From positions 20,323 through 84,322 of the forward strand of contig JAAYBD010000046.1 in assembly GCA_012719035.1 (NCBI GenBank): a stretch of 64,000 bases of DNA, given 5' to 3'. A program made the translations under genes and the position numbers. Below the pieces are notes generated by a model. That model had not been told where the DNA came from. It was given only the letters and a program-made list of their open reading frames with translations, and searched no databases. The stretch comes from Clostridiales bacterium. Lineage in GTDB: Bacteria; Bacillota; Clostridia; Oscillospirales; Oscillospiraceae. Positions 35,364 through 45,113 of the stretch are shown here, piece after piece; position 1 is the stretch's first letter, and each line of letters begins with the position of its first letter.

Positions 35364-35440
35364 GGCTATTGCCGCGATATATGCGGGTCGGCTCTTGTCG
35401 GCCCGCAGTACAAAAGATTCTAAGGAAGGTAGTACATACT

Positions 35441-35923
35441 ATGAAAAACAAAAAATTTTTAACAGTATTGGCAGCAGTTTTGGTTTTAGCTGTCGGAATC
35501 GGCGTGGGAGCTTATGCCGCCTCAAATTTTGGAACACAGTCTGATCCTCTTGTGGCAAAAAGTTATTTGGACAAGACGGTGACACCAAAACTTCAGGAGG
35601 AGTTCCAATCAAAGCTTAACGAACAGGTTAAAATATTGGAACAGCAGATTGAATCTTCCTCATCGGGACAGAATTTCACAGCAGTGAACCTAACCAATGG
35701 GCAAATCTTGAAAGGCAATGCCGGCTGCGAGATAATCCTGCGTTCGGGAACTGCAGTCAGTAATGGAACTTCAGGTCTTTCGGACGTCACAGACGGCAAG
35801 CTTATCTCAAGCGGCACAGCATTGACGGCAAACCACCTATGCATGGTAAGTACTGATGGGGACGGAGTAAAGGCAAATTCTTCAGTTACGCTCCTTGTCC
35901 GCGGGAGCTACACAATCGCATAA
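35441..35923 (+). CDS. Secreted protein with coiled-coil, function unknown
   Basis: 160 residues from the chosen start, which follows AAGGAAGG. Signal peptide FLTVLAAVLVLAVGIGVGAYA, a predicted coiled-coil (LQEEFQSKLNEQVKILEQQI), then a glycine/serine-rich beta domain in which NGQILKGNAGCEIILRSGTA suggests a short beta-sandwich or single-stranded helix. I do not recognise a family. It is followed by a terminator and convergent coat-type genes, so an envelope or spore role is possible but only inferred. Confidence 0.6.
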   Translation: MKNKKFLTVLAAVLVLAVGIGVGAYAASNFGTQSDPLVAKSYLDKTVTPKLQEEFQSKLNEQVKILEQQIESSSSGQNFTAVNLTNGQILKGNAGCEIILRSGTAVSNGTSGLSDVTDGKLISSGTALTANHLCMVSTDGDGVKANSSVTLLVRGSYTIA

Positions 35924-35931
35924 ATGTTATA

Positions 35932-35970
35932 TGTCACCGTAAAGCTTCGCGCTTTACGGTGACATTTTTT
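35932..35970. terminator. Intrinsic terminator
   Basis: 14-bp perfect stem TGTCACCGTAAAGC / GCTTTACGGTGACA with a 5-base loop and T6 on the plus strand. Confidence 0.92.
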
Positions 35971-35979
35971 ATATCCTGC

Positions 35980-36258
35980 TTACATCTGAGTGCTGAATTT
36001 CTGTTTGACCTGCTGAAGCTGCTGCTGGTCCGCAGGCTGTGTCTGATACCAGCCGTTTGAGCTCATATCGTTGAAAATATCCGCCTGGATACGGTGTTCG
36101 TCATCAAGAATATTAAGAAAAGCACTTCTGAGCTGCTCGTTTACACATTCTCCGGCGAAAGTGTTGTAACTGGTGGTAATATACTTTTGGCTGGAGAGGC
36201 AATCTTGCAGTATCTCCTTTTCCGTCAACATCTGTCCATTTTGTCCTTGAACTTGCAT
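35980..36258 (-). CDS. CotF-type spore coat protein
   Basis: 92 residues with the coat-F ferritin-like helical pattern: LTEKEILQDCLSSQKYITTSYN, then LRSAFLNILDDEHRIQADIF, then a Gln-rich tail. These are small four-helix-type proteins found in spore coats of Bacilli and Clostridia. It is 15 bases downstream of a second small helical protein and would be a candidate for sigma-K control. Confidence 0.82.
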   Translation of the reverse strand: MQVQGQNGQMLTEKEILQDCLSSQKYITTSYNTFAGECVNEQLRSAFLNILDDEHRIQADIFNDMSSNGWYQTQPADQQQLQQVKQKFSTQM

Positions 36259-36273
36259 TGCAATTTCCTCCCC

Positions 36274-36459
36274 TTATTGTAAGAATGAAACAAGTGTGTT
36301 GTAGTGTGCACGATGCTTACTTGCAAAATTATTCAGATCCTGCTGAATTTTTGTGTCGCTGCAAAGATTGGCCATTGCCTGATACTTCTTTACAAGGTTC
36401 TGCTCGTAATTGATCTGGTCTTCAAGAGCGGTAAGCTCCTTTGATGTCAGATTTGCCAT
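36274..36459 (-). CDS. Small ferritin-like/spore-coat-associated protein
   Basis: 61 residues starting at 36459 behind a perfect AAGGAGGT site. Two amphipathic helices are apparent (LTALEDQINYEQNLVKKYQAMA and TKIQQDLNNFASKHRAHYNTL). Such short proteins pair with CotF-type proteins in Clostridia. The open frame extends upstream to 36657, but without a ribosome site and with unlikely composition, so the longer form is rejected. Confidence 0.75.
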   Translation of the reverse strand: MANLTSKELTALEDQINYEQNLVKKYQAMANLCSDTKIQQDLNNFASKHRAHYNTLVSFLQ

Positions 36460-36653
36460 GGGTGTACCTCCTTTTTGTTTTAAACACTGGGCTGCACCGA
36501 AAAACAACCTACAAATACAGAAACTTATACTGAAACACTTATAACGCGTAATTATTATCAGCGCGTCAATCAAATCTGCATTTTTCAGTTGTTTTTCGAT
36601 GCATTTATAGTATTTCGCGGATGAAAAAAAATATTCGGAGCAAAGACAAAATG

Positions 36654-37358
36654 TCAAAGCTCCGAAACGGATTTTCCCTGATCGATTGCACAGATGAGGT
36701 AAATACTGTCAGAAAATTTTATTTTATCAATAAAATGTATGGCGTTGCTTATTGGAAGTTCTAAGGCGACGTTTTCCGGAACTGCAAGAAGAAGGCGATT
36801 TCCTTCCTGTGCGGAAAAAGCACCCGTTATGTAGCTGCAAACTTTCTTTTCTTCAATCCCTGTAAACAGCGAGCAGGGGCAGGGACATGGCCGCCATATC
36901 AATTCTCCGAGTTCGATTTGTGGGAGTTCGCAATCTGCTGAGGGAGGTTTGTTGTCATCTGGTGGGATATCATTGACGTTTGAACCGTCATATTCGTAAG
37001 CAGGTGGGGATGAACAATCATCTTCGGCGTTGGCGGGATTCTCGCTGGATTCTTGTTCTTTATCCGTTCCAATATACTCCGACTTTCCTTGCCGCCCGCC
37101 GTGGCTTATAGTTTTCGGAAAGGAGTTAAGCGCTGTTCGGCTTAGCTTTTTTGTCAGCTTGAGCATATCTCCGTCCGGCTCCATGACACCAAGATAGCCT
37201 TCCTCCCCGTCTCCGAAAACCGAAAGACGAACGATTTCATCACGCATTTCGCATTTTGCCGCGAATGTCCAGAAGAGCCCTTCACGCGTAATTGCAATTT
37301 CACCGACTGTCATGTCATCAAAAATAATGGGATAGATTCCCGTAATTTCGTTTTCCAT
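36654..37358 (-). CDS. Hypothetical protein with acidic linker and CPCPC motif
   Basis: 234 residues with no signal peptide. The N-terminal domain (about 1-85) is beta-rich (GEIAITREGLFWTFAAKCEM); the middle of about 60 residues is acidic, Pro/Ser-rich and probably disordered; the C-terminal domain starts with LIWRPCPCPCSLFTG and ends in a beta region. The closely spaced cysteines could bind metal or cross-link. ATG at 37358 follows GGGAGG. Function unknown; neighbours suggest a spore link. Confidence 0.6.
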   Translation of the reverse strand: MENEITGIYPIIFDDMTVGEIAITREGLFWTFAAKCEMRDEIVRLSVFGDGEEGYLGVMEPDGDMLKLTKKLSRTALNSFPKTISHGGRQGKSEYIGTDKEQESSENPANAEDDCSSPPAYEYDGSNVNDIPPDDNKPPSADCELPQIELGELIWRPCPCPCSLFTGIEEKKVCSYITGAFSAQEGNRLLLAVPENVALELPISNAIHFIDKIKFSDSIYLICAIDQGKSVSEL

Positions 37359-37539
37359 ATAGCCTCCCAAACAAGTAATATCGGTTCTCTGTTTGATTAT
37401 ATGTATTCCTCGGCGGCTTATGATACAAATACGCTTTTAAATTGGCTGTTCAGATGTTAAAATAAGGACAGAGCTTTTTAACCTTTGTTTTTTAAATACA
37501 AGTGCATGCAAAAACACTGTCTGCATCGGGGGTAATATT

Positions 37540-38844
37540 ATGAACACATATGAACTTATTATAAAAAAACGAAACGGCGGCGAGCTTTCGGAAAGAGAAA
37601 TAGCCTATCTCGTTGACGGCTTTGTCCGAGGCGATATTCCGGATTATCAGATGTCCTCTTTTCTAATGGCAACGTATTTTATGGGCATGACCGAAAAAGA
37701 AACTCTTTACCTCACGCAGGAGATGATAAAGAGTGGCGATACACTTGATTTAAGTGCTATAAGCGGCATCAAGGCTGACAAACATTCTACAGGAGGAGTG
37801 GGCGACAAAACATCTTTGATACTCTGTCCGATGCTTGCTGCGGCGGGTATAAAGGTGGCGAAAATGTCAGGGCGCGGTCTTGGACACACAGGAGGAACAA
37901 TCGATAAGCTGGAGAGCTTTCCCGGCTTGACAACGGTCATTGACGGCGAGAGATTTATAAGACAGGCAAACGAAGTGGGCTTTGTTATAGCGGGACAGAC
38001 GGCACATCTTGTTCCTGCCGATAAGAAGCTGTATGCACTTCGTGATGTTACAGGAACGGTTGACATAATGCCGTTGATAGTCAGCAGCATCATGAGCAAA
38101 AAGCTTGCCTCAGGAGCGGATGTAATAGTTCTCGATGTAAAAACCGGCAGCGGGGCCTTTATGAAGAAAGAGGAGGATTCCTTTGAACTTGCGCGCCAGA
38201 TGGTGGCTCTTGGGAAAAATTCGGGCAGGAAAACGGTTGCCGTAGTTTCGGATATGGATGAGCCTTTGGGCTTTGCCGTAGGAAATGCACTTGAGGTAAA
38301 GGAAGCAATAACTGTTCTTAACGGTGAGAATGTAGGTAATTTGAGAGAACTTTGCCTTACACTCGGCGTCTGTACACTAATGGAAGCAAACATGGCGGAA
38401 AGCGAAACGGAAGCAAGAAAAATACTTGAAAAGGGCATTGAAGACGGTTCGGCATTGAAGAAGCTTGCGGAATTCGTTAAGGCTCAGGGAGGGGATGAAA
38501 GGGCGGTATATGACACGTCGCTGCTTCCGTCTGCGCCGTTAAAAGTGGATCTAAAATCTCCGGTAAGCGGATATGTTTCAATGCTGCAGGCCGACGGTGT
38601 CGGCAGGGCGTGCATAGCTCTGGGCGGCGGACGTGAAACAAAAGACAGCAAAATAGACCTATCTGTAGGCGTCGTGCTGAACAAGAAAAATGGGGATTAT
38701 GTAAACTTAAATGAGCCTCTTGCAACGATACACGCATCTGATGCCGAAAGAGCGGAGGAAGCAGGAAAATTGCTGTTGGAGTGCTATAAATTCAGTGAAA
38801 CTGCGCCCGAGCGGGCTCCGTTTATTAAGGGCATAGTCCGATAA
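37540..38844 (+). CDS. pdp: Pyrimidine-nucleoside phosphorylase
   Basis: 434 residues, full length for the family. The thymidine/pyrimidine nucleoside phosphorylase signature SGRGLGHTGGTIDKLES is intact, as is KHSTGGVGDKTS (phosphate site). It cleaves uridine, thymidine or deoxyuridine with phosphate. The ribosome site is a GGGGG stretch. It is a single gene rather than part of a deo operon. Confidence 0.95.
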   Translation: MNTYELIIKKRNGGELSEREIAYLVDGFVRGDIPDYQMSSFLMATYFMGMTEKETLYLTQEMIKSGDTLDLSAISGIKADKHSTGGVGDKTSLILCPMLAAAGIKVAKMSGRGLGHTGGTIDKLESFPGLTTVIDGERFIRQANEVGFVIAGQTAHLVPADKKLYALRDVTGTVDIMPLIVSSIMSKKLASGADVIVLDVKTGSGAFMKKEEDSFELARQMVALGKNSGRKTVAVVSDMDEPLGFAVGNALEVKEAITVLNGENVGNLRELCLTLGVCTLMEANMAESETEARKILEKGIEDGSALKKLAEFVKAQGGDERAVYDTSLLPSAPLKVDLKSPVSGYVSMLQADGVGRACIALGGGRETKDSKIDLSVGVVLNKKNGDYVNLNEPLATIHASDAERAEEAGKLLLECYKFSETAPERAPFIKGIVR

Positions 38845-38970
38845 TATTATGTAAACTAAAGCACTTCAACTTATTCGTAAGTAAAAGGGCTTTTATATTG
38901 ATTTGCCAAATTGTACAATTATCGCCTGATTTTCTATATTAATTCGGTAACAAATTAGCGCAGTAAAGCA

Positions 38971-38999
38971 TTGACGCTCCTTACCGGATAGTGTATACT
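38971..38999 (+). promoter_or_regulatory. Promoter of the histidine operon
   Basis: TTGACG-N17-TATACT, about 47 bases upstream of the hisZ start. I saw no T-box sequence and no histidine-rich leader reading frame in the short transcribed spacer. Confidence 0.75.
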
Positions 39000-39045
39000 A
39001 TGCAGCATAGAATCAGTGCAGTTATCCGAAAGGGGATCGACCTCA

Positions 39046-40170
39046 TTGAACATAATTAATTCCGAGCTTCGCCGCGAGGAACGGGCAATTTTTGTTTTGC
39101 GCGAACTTTACGAGCAGTATGGCTACAAAAAATATAAAATGAGCAAGTTTGAGGAATATGACCTCTATCTTGAAAATAAAAGTTTTCTGCCCAGTCAGCA
39201 GGTGATAACATTTACTGACCTAAATGGAAAGCTTATGGCTTTAAAGCCGGACGTAACTCTTTCAATTGCGAAGAACGTGCCATCCTCCCCGAAGGAGCCC
39301 GAAAAGCTTTACTATAACGAGAACGTATACCGCACGCCGCACGGCTCAAACGAATGCAGGGAGATTATGCAGGTTGGGCTTGAGTGCCTTGGAGATGTTG
39401 ACCTTTACAGTCAGTGCGAGGTTATAATGCTTGCCTGTAAAAGCCTGCAGAAACTCAGCGATGATAGTCTGATGGTCGTATCGCATATGGGGTTTGTCTC
39501 GGGACTTCTCGAAAGCTGCTGTCTGCCGCGCGCCCTCGAGGAAAAAATATTGAAATGCATAGGGCATAAAAACTCCCACGAAATAGTGCGCCTTTGCGGT
39601 TTGGCAGGTGTGTCCTCGGGAATGAGGGAGGCCCTTGTAGCGTTGACGACGCTTTACGGAACATTTGAAGAGACACTCGACAAGGCGGAGAAGCTAATAA
39701 AAAACGAGAAAATGCAAAATTCTCTTATGCAGCTTCGCGAACTGTCAAATGTACTTTCAGCAGAGGAATGCTCCTGTATGAGGCTTGATTTTTCCGTGAT
39801 CAATGATCTTACATATTACAATGGGCTTATATTTCAGGGCTTCATTGACGGGGTTCCAACTGCGATATTATCGGGAGGACGCTACGACAACCTCATGGAA
39901 AAGCTTGGCAAGGAAACCCAAGCTATAGGCTTTGCAGTTTATATTGACCAGCTTGAGCACTGCGACGTCGAAGACGAATGCTTCGATACGGATGTTCTTC
40001 TGCTCTATGAACCGAACGCCGATATCGCAAAGCTGACAGCAGCCGTAAAAATGCTGACTGCGAATGGACAGCGTGTTCGGGTCCAAAAGACCAGATCGGA
40101 AAAACTGAGATATAAGCAACTGCTCAAATTAGGAGATGGGGGGCTTGAAATTCTTGAAACAAATGATTAG
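39046..40170 (+). CDS. hisZ: ATP phosphoribosyltransferase regulatory subunit HisZ
   Basis: 374 residues resembling histidyl-tRNA synthetase catalytic cores: KPDVTLSIAK, YYNENVYR, QVGLECLGD, LSGGRYDNLM. It lacks an anticodon-binding domain, which identifies HisZ. It partners the short-form HisG encoded next and confers feedback regulation. AAGGGGAT at 39030-39037 is well spaced for the TTG at 39046; an in-frame GTG at 39016 lies before the site. Confidence 0.93.
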   Translation: MNIINSELRREERAIFVLRELYEQYGYKKYKMSKFEEYDLYLENKSFLPSQQVITFTDLNGKLMALKPDVTLSIAKNVPSSPKEPEKLYYNENVYRTPHGSNECREIMQVGLECLGDVDLYSQCEVIMLACKSLQKLSDDSLMVVSHMGFVSGLLESCCLPRALEEKILKCIGHKNSHEIVRLCGLAGVSSGMREALVALTTLYGTFEETLDKAEKLIKNEKMQNSLMQLRELSNVLSAEECSCMRLDFSVINDLTYYNGLIFQGFIDGVPTAILSGGRYDNLMEKLGKETQAIGFAVYIDQLEHCDVEDECFDTDVLLLYEPNADIAKLTAAVKMLTANGQRVRVQKTRSEKLRYKQLLKLGDGGLEILETND

Positions 40171-40798
40171 CGTTGCACTTCCTAAAGGACGCCTTGGAGA
40201 AAGCGTTTATAAGCTGTTTGCCGAAATAGGATACGATTGCCCGGAAATCCTTGAAAACAGCCGTAAGCTGATTTTTGAAAACAAGGAAAACTGTGTGCGC
40301 TATTTTTGGGCAAAGCCCTCGGATGTTGCGATTTATGTGGAGCGCGGAGCGGCGGATATAGGCGTTGCCGGATTAGATATTCTGCTTGAGCAGGAACCGG
40401 ATGTGTTTGAGCTTTTGGATCTGGGCTTGGGAAAGTGCAGGATGGCAGTTGCCGGTAAGAAGGGGGCCCTTTCAAGTACCGGAAAAACACTTCGTGTTGC
40501 TACGAAGTTCCCAAATATTGCAAGAAACTACTACTCTGAGCAGAGCAGGGAAATCGAGATAATAAAGCTAAACGGATCTATAGAGCTTGCACCTATCGTC
40601 AGACTGTCAGAGGTAATCGTTGATATAGTAGAGACCGGAAAAACACTGAAGGAAAATGACCTTGAAGTCCTTGAGGAAATATGTGATGTAAGCGCAAGGC
40701 TCATAGCAAATAAGGCATCCTTCAGATTTAAAACAAGGCAGATTGAGGATATTTGCGACAAGATGCGCCATTATGTGTCGGCGAATGTGAAAGGATAA
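40154..40798 (+). CDS. hisG: ATP phosphoribosyltransferase catalytic subunit, short form
   Basis: About 214 residues, the short form that lacks the C-terminal regulatory domain and needs HisZ. It opens with SVALPKGRLGES and contains the DIGVAGLDILLE and DIVETGKTL regions. First step of histidine synthesis: condensation of ATP and PRPP. The start is uncertain: GGGGGG at 40138-40143 suits the TTG at 40154, while the next ATG at 40163 gives the family-typical MISVALPKG. It overlaps the end of hisZ. Confidence 0.93.
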   Translation: MKQMISVALPKGRLGESVYKLFAEIGYDCPEILENSRKLIFENKENCVRYFWAKPSDVAIYVERGAADIGVAGLDILLEQEPDVFELLDLGLGKCRMAVAGKKGALSSTGKTLRVATKFPNIARNYYSEQSREIEIIKLNGSIELAPIVRLSEVIVDIVETGKTLKENDLEVLEEICDVSARLIANKASFRFKTRQIEDICDKMRHYVSANVKG

Positions 40799-40802
40799 AT
40801 AT

Positions 40803-42077
40803 ATGATTAAGATAATTGAATCCGATAAAGTGTCGCCTAAGGATATATTCTTGAGAAACAGATTAATGCCTGATGTATCGGCTGCTGTAGCGGAAATAAT
40901 CAGTAATGTGCGGGAGAATGGTGATTACGCTCTCTTGGAATACTGCCTGAAATTTGACGGGGTGCGCCCCGACCCGCTTGAGGTTTCGGACGAGGAGCGC
41001 AGGACAGCGCTTGGATCGGTTGAACCCGAATTTATAGAAATCCTCAGAGAAGCAGCGGAAAATATAAAAGATTACCACGCCAGACAAGTTAAAAACAGCT
41101 ACATTATAAGTGATAAAGACGGTATAGTGCTGGGACAGAAGGTTATTCCTCTTGAGCGCGCGGGTCTTTATATTCCCGGCGGAACCGCAAGCTATCCCTC
41201 ATCTGTCTTGATGAACTGTATACCAGCAAAAATTGCGGGTGTGAGTGAAATCGTCATAGCTACGCCGCCGGACAGAACAGGAAATATAAATCCGAACATC
41301 ATTGCCGCCGCCGAGATTGCGGGAGCTGACCGTATCATAAAATGCGGCGGTGCGCAGGCGGTTGCGGCGCTGGCTTTCGGAACTGAGAGCGTTCCTAAAG
41401 TTGATAAAATCGTTGGACCCGGAAACATCTTTGTAGCAGAAGCAAAGCGTCAGGTTTTCGGGGCTGTGGCTATAGACATGATAGCGGGACCAAGCGAGAT
41501 TTTAGTCATTGCCGATGAAAAGAGCGACCCCGCCGTGCTCGCCGCCGATATGCTGTCGCAGGCAGAACATGACAAGCTTGCCAGCGCCGTTCTGGTGACC
41601 TACTCAGCAGAGCTTGCACAAAAGGTTGCCAAGGAAATTGAGATGCAGCTCACTGAGCTTCCAAGAGAGGAAATCGCAAGAGCTTCAATAGAAAATAACG
41701 GCAAAATCATTATTACAAAAAATATTGAAGAGGCAATTGAAATCGCAAATGGAATTGCACCAGAACATCTCGAATTATGCGTAGATGAGCCATTTGAGTA
41801 TCTTAATAGGATAACAAATGCGGGTTCGATTTTCCTTGGACGCAACTGCCCCGAAGCGTTGGGTGACTATTTTGCCGGCACGAATCACACACTGCCGACT
41901 AACGGCACAGCAAGATTTTCAAGTCCGCTGTCTGTTGATGATTTTGTCAAAAAGTCCTCATATATGTATTATTCGAAGGATGCGCTAAATGCGGTAGGAG
42001 AAAAAATTGCATATTTCGCTGAAAAAGAGGGTCTGCATGCACACGCATTAAGCGCAGTCATAAGGTCTAAAAGATAG
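40803..42077 (+). CDS. hisD: Histidinol dehydrogenase
   Basis: 424 residues; catalyses the last two oxidations from histidinol to histidine with NAD and zinc. Landmarks: ERAGLYIPGGTASYPSSVLM, GPGNIFVAEAKR, the IDMIAGPSE loop, LLSQAEHD-type motif and the GTNHTLPTNGTARF segment. Begins four bases after hisG. Confidence 0.97.
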   Translation: MIKIIESDKVSPKDIFLRNRLMPDVSAAVAEIISNVRENGDYALLEYCLKFDGVRPDPLEVSDEERRTALGSVEPEFIEILREAAENIKDYHARQVKNSYIISDKDGIVLGQKVIPLERAGLYIPGGTASYPSSVLMNCIPAKIAGVSEIVIATPPDRTGNINPNIIAAAEIAGADRIIKCGGAQAVAALAFGTESVPKVDKIVGPGNIFVAEAKRQVFGAVAIDMIAGPSEILVIADEKSDPAVLAADMLSQAEHDKLASAVLVTYSAELAQKVAKEIEMQLTELPREEIARASIENNGKIIITKNIEEAIEIANGIAPEHLELCVDEPFEYLNRITNAGSIFLGRNCPEALGDYFAGTNHTLPTNGTARFSSPLSVDDFVKKSSYMYYSKDALNAVGEKIAYFAEKEGLHAHALSAVIRSKR

Positions 42078-42093
42078 GGATGGGGTGGATTAA

Positions 42094-43155
42094 ATGAGTA
42101 GGTTTTTAAGCGGAAGATTTGCAGGGCTGAAGGCATATGTTCCGGGGGAGCAGCCGCAGGACTGCAATTACATCAAACTCAACACAAACGAATCTCCTTA
42201 CCCTCCCGCACCTCAGGTTCTTGAAGCGCTAAGCAGTGAGGAAATCAAAAAACTTAGGCTCTATGGAGACCCGGAATACAGATTCCTCCGTGAAACCCTT
42301 GCCGCCTATTATAAGGTTCTGCCGGAAAATATAATGATGGGAAACGGTTCGGATGAAATACTGTCGTTCATCTTCATGGCATATTGCGACAAAATAACAG
42401 GTGTCTCCTATCCGGATATCAGCTATGGCTTTTATTCGGTATATGCGGATTTATACGGCATCGCAAAAAACGAGATTCCCCTTCGTGATGATTTTACGAT
42501 AAACGCGGATGACTACTGCAGCGCGGGCACAACAGTTGTAATAGCAAACCCGAATGCACCGACGGGGTTATGTCTTTCCGTTGAGGACATAGAAAGAATA
42601 GTCAAGTCTAATCCGAATAATATGGTCGTTATAGATGAGGCATATGTGGATTTCGGCGGTGAAAGCTGCATACCGCTTATCGGAAAATACGACAACCTTC
42701 TTATTGTTCAGACCTATTCCAAATCGCGAAGCCTTGCCGGAGCGCGTTTAGGATACGTCATTGGACACGAATCTCTGATTGCCGATTTGGATAAGCTGCG
42801 TTATTCCACAAACCCATATAATATTGACCGTTTGACTATGCTTGTCGGTAAAGCCGCCATTGAGGGGCAGGCGTATTACGATAAAAATAATGACGAAATT
42901 GTCCGAATAAGAGAATATACTGGCGTTGAACTTAGAAAAATGGGTTTTGAATTAACAGATTCTAAGACAAACTTTATTTTTACAAGACATCCGAAGCTTG
43001 AGGGCAGCAGGATTTATGAGGGGCTGAAAGCGCGCGGTATCCTTGTCCGACACTTCAATAAAGCGCGGATTTCGGATTATGTACGCATAACCATCGGAAC
43101 AGAAGAGCAGATGGACGCGATGATGACCGCCTTAAAGGAGATGCTTTGTTTATGA
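42094..43155 (+). CDS. hisC: Histidinol-phosphate aminotransferase
   Basis: 353-residue class I/II PLP aminotransferase. Recognisable parts are LNTNESPYPPAP, MGNGSDEIL, NPNAPTGLC, VIDEAYVDF and the PLP-lysine region TYSKSRSLAGARLGY. It overlaps hisB by ATGA. Converts imidazole acetol phosphate to histidinol phosphate. Confidence 0.96.
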   Translation: MSRFLSGRFAGLKAYVPGEQPQDCNYIKLNTNESPYPPAPQVLEALSSEEIKKLRLYGDPEYRFLRETLAAYYKVLPENIMMGNGSDEILSFIFMAYCDKITGVSYPDISYGFYSVYADLYGIAKNEIPLRDDFTINADDYCSAGTTVVIANPNAPTGLCLSVEDIERIVKSNPNNMVVIDEAYVDFGGESCIPLIGKYDNLLIVQTYSKSRSLAGARLGYVIGHESLIADLDKLRYSTNPYNIDRLTMLVGKAAIEGQAYYDKNNDEIVRIREYTGVELRKMGFELTDSKTNFIFTRHPKLEGSRIYEGLKARGILVRHFNKARISDYVRITIGTEEQMDAMMTALKEMLCL

Positions 43156-43736
43156 GAAAATATGAGCTTGACCGCAAGACCTTGGAAACGGAAATATCGC
43201 TTTCACTCAGCCTTGACGGAGGCGGATGCGCGATCGATACCGGTTGCGGATTTCTTGACCATATGCTGGAGCTGTTTGCCAAACATGGACGGTTTGGTCT
43301 TAACCTTTCCTGTATGGGAGATATCCACGTTGACTATCACCACACTACAGAAGATATAGGAATCTGCCTTGGAACAGCCTTTTCAAAAGCACTCGGCGAC
43401 AAGTCGGGGATTATCCGATACGGAGATATTATACTTCCTATGGACGAAGCGCTCATTCTCTGTGCCGTTGATATTTCAGGACGCGCATATCTTTCCTATG
43501 AAGTATATCCGCCTTCGGGAAAAGTGGGTGATTTTGATACGGAACTCGTCAAGGAGTTTCTTTTGGGCTTCGTACGTACGGCAGGCATAACGCTTCATTT
43601 GCGGCAGCTCGCGGGTGAGAATTCGCATCATATTATTGAGGGAGTTTTCAAAGCTCTGGGCAGAACACTTTCAAAAGCATGTGCTATAGATCCGGGATTG
43701 GATGGAGCAGTCCCCTCGACAAAGGGAGTTTTGTAA
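43152..43736 (+). CDS. hisB: Imidazoleglycerol-phosphate dehydratase
   Basis: 194-residue monofunctional dehydratase. The two metal-binding histidine motifs DHMLELFAKHG and DYHHTTEDIG are present, with the C-terminal repeat ENSHHIIEGVFKALGR. No histidinol-phosphatase domain is fused to it. The start ATG overlaps the hisC stop codon. Confidence 0.96.
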   Translation: MRKYELDRKTLETEISLSLSLDGGGCAIDTGCGFLDHMLELFAKHGRFGLNLSCMGDIHVDYHHTTEDIGICLGTAFSKALGDKSGIIRYGDIILPMDEALILCAVDISGRAYLSYEVYPPSGKVGDFDTELVKEFLLGFVRTAGITLHLRQLAGENSHHIIEGVFKALGRTLSKACAIDPGLDGAVPSTKGVL

Positions 43737-44353
43737 TGACTGTTATTGTTGATTACGGTGTTGGGAATTTGTTTTCTTTGTGCAGTTCACTTAAATACAT
43801 CGGTGCAGAAGCCACAGTAAGCGGAGAAGCCGATATTATCCGATCGGCGGACAGAATCATTCTTCCCGGCGTGGGTGCTTTCGGGGACGCAAGAGCAAAG
43901 CTCTCGATAAACGCTCTCGATAAGGTCGTCATCGAGGAAGCCGGCAGGGGAAAACCTTTGATGGGCATTTGCCTTGGAATGCAGATGTTGTTTGACAGAA
44001 GCTATGAATTCGGAGTTACAGATGGTCTTGGGCTTATCGAGGGAGAGGTTAAGCCAATAGCCCCGATTATCCCAAAAGGATATAAAGTTCCGCATATAGG
44101 CTGGAATGCTCTTGATTTTACTGAGGAGGGGCAGAGGTCTCCGGTTTTTAAATACATCTCAGAAGGTGACTATGTATACTTTGTCCACTCATTTTCGGCT
44201 ATGGGATGCAACAGCAGCATAATTGCTTCCGCGGAGTACGGCGCCGGTTTGACGGCGGCTGTTCAGCGCGACAACGTTTTCGGAATGCAGTTCCATCCGG
44301 AAAAGAGCGGTGAGGTTGGGCTGAAAATACTGAAAGCATTTTGCGAACTTTAG
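43736..44353 (+). CDS. hisH: Imidazole glycerol phosphate synthase glutaminase subunit
   Basis: 205-residue class I glutamine amidotransferase. Catalytic cysteine in GICLGMQMLF; the His/Glu pair is in MQFHPEKSGEVG. It supplies ammonia to HisF. The ATG shares one base with the hisB stop (TAATG), indicating coupled translation. Upstream extension of the frame overlaps hisB and is rejected. Confidence 0.96.
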   Translation: MTVIVDYGVGNLFSLCSSLKYIGAEATVSGEADIIRSADRIILPGVGAFGDARAKLSINALDKVVIEEAGRGKPLMGICLGMQMLFDRSYEFGVTDGLGLIEGEVKPIAPIIPKGYKVPHIGWNALDFTEEGQRSPVFKYISEGDYVYFVHSFSAMGCNSSIIASAEYGAGLTAAVQRDNVFGMQFHPEKSGEVGLKILKAFCEL

Positions 44354-44384
44354 AACTCTGAATATTTTGTCATAGGAGGCTTAT

Positions 44385-45113
44385 ATGGATTTATATCCTG
44401 CAATCGATTTATGCGGCGGCAGAGCAGTGAGGCTGCTGCGCGGTGATTATAATAAGATGACGATTTTTAGTGAAACGCCCTTTGAGGTGGCAAGCGCCTT
44501 TAAAAAGGCAGGCGCGGATTATCTGCATCTTGTAGACCTTGACGGAGCTAAACGGGGCGATACTTTAAATTATGAGGTCATCCGAAAGATAATATCGGAC
44601 AGCGGACTCGGCGTTGAAGTAGGCGGCGGCATACGCAATATGGGGACCGTAGAGCATTATTTGAGTCTGGGCGCTATGCGGGTTATTATCGGCACGTCCG
44701 CTGTGACAGACCCCGTTTTTTTGCAGGACGCCGTAGACCGATTCGGCGAAAAAATAGCCGTGGCGGTTGATATCAAAGACGGCATGGTAGCAACGCATGG
44801 CTGGGTGAATACAAGTTCGGAAGACGGCTTCGACTTTTGTAAGAAGCTTCAGGATATGGGTGTTAAAACTATTATTTGCACTGATATCTCAAAAGACGGA
44901 GCAATGCAGGGGATAAATAAGGAACTTTATGAGCAGCTTACACAGCGTTTTAATATGGACATTATTGCCTCCGGCGGCGTCACATCAATGCACGATCTGG
45001 AGAGTCTTTTGGAAACGGGTGTGCATGGTGCGATTTTGGGCAAGTCAATTTATACCGGCAGCATAATCCTATCCGAAGCGGTTGAGACGATGAAAAGGGT
45101 GAAGAAAAAATGA
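44385..45113 (+). CDS. hisA: Phosphoribosylformimino-AICAR-P isomerase
   Basis: 242-residue TIM-barrel isomerase. [17 protein letters not shown] at the start, [16 protein letters not shown] and [11 protein letters not shown] are family segments. The catalytic aspartates at the start of the two halves are present (AIDL, TDIS). The ribosome site is GGAGG. Overlaps hisF by ATGA. Confidence 0.96.
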   Translation: MDLYPAIDLCGGRAVRLLRGDYNKMTIFSETPFEVASAFKKAGADYLHLVDLDGAKRGDTLNYEVIRKIISDSGLGVEVGGGIRNMGTVEHYLSLGAMRVIIGTSAVTDPVFLQDAVDRFGEKIAVAVDIKDGMVATHGWVNTSSEDGFDFCKKLQDMGVKTIICTDISKDGAMQGINKELYEQLTQRFNMDIIASGGVTSMHDLESLLETGVHGAILGKSIYTGSIILSEAVETMKRVKKK

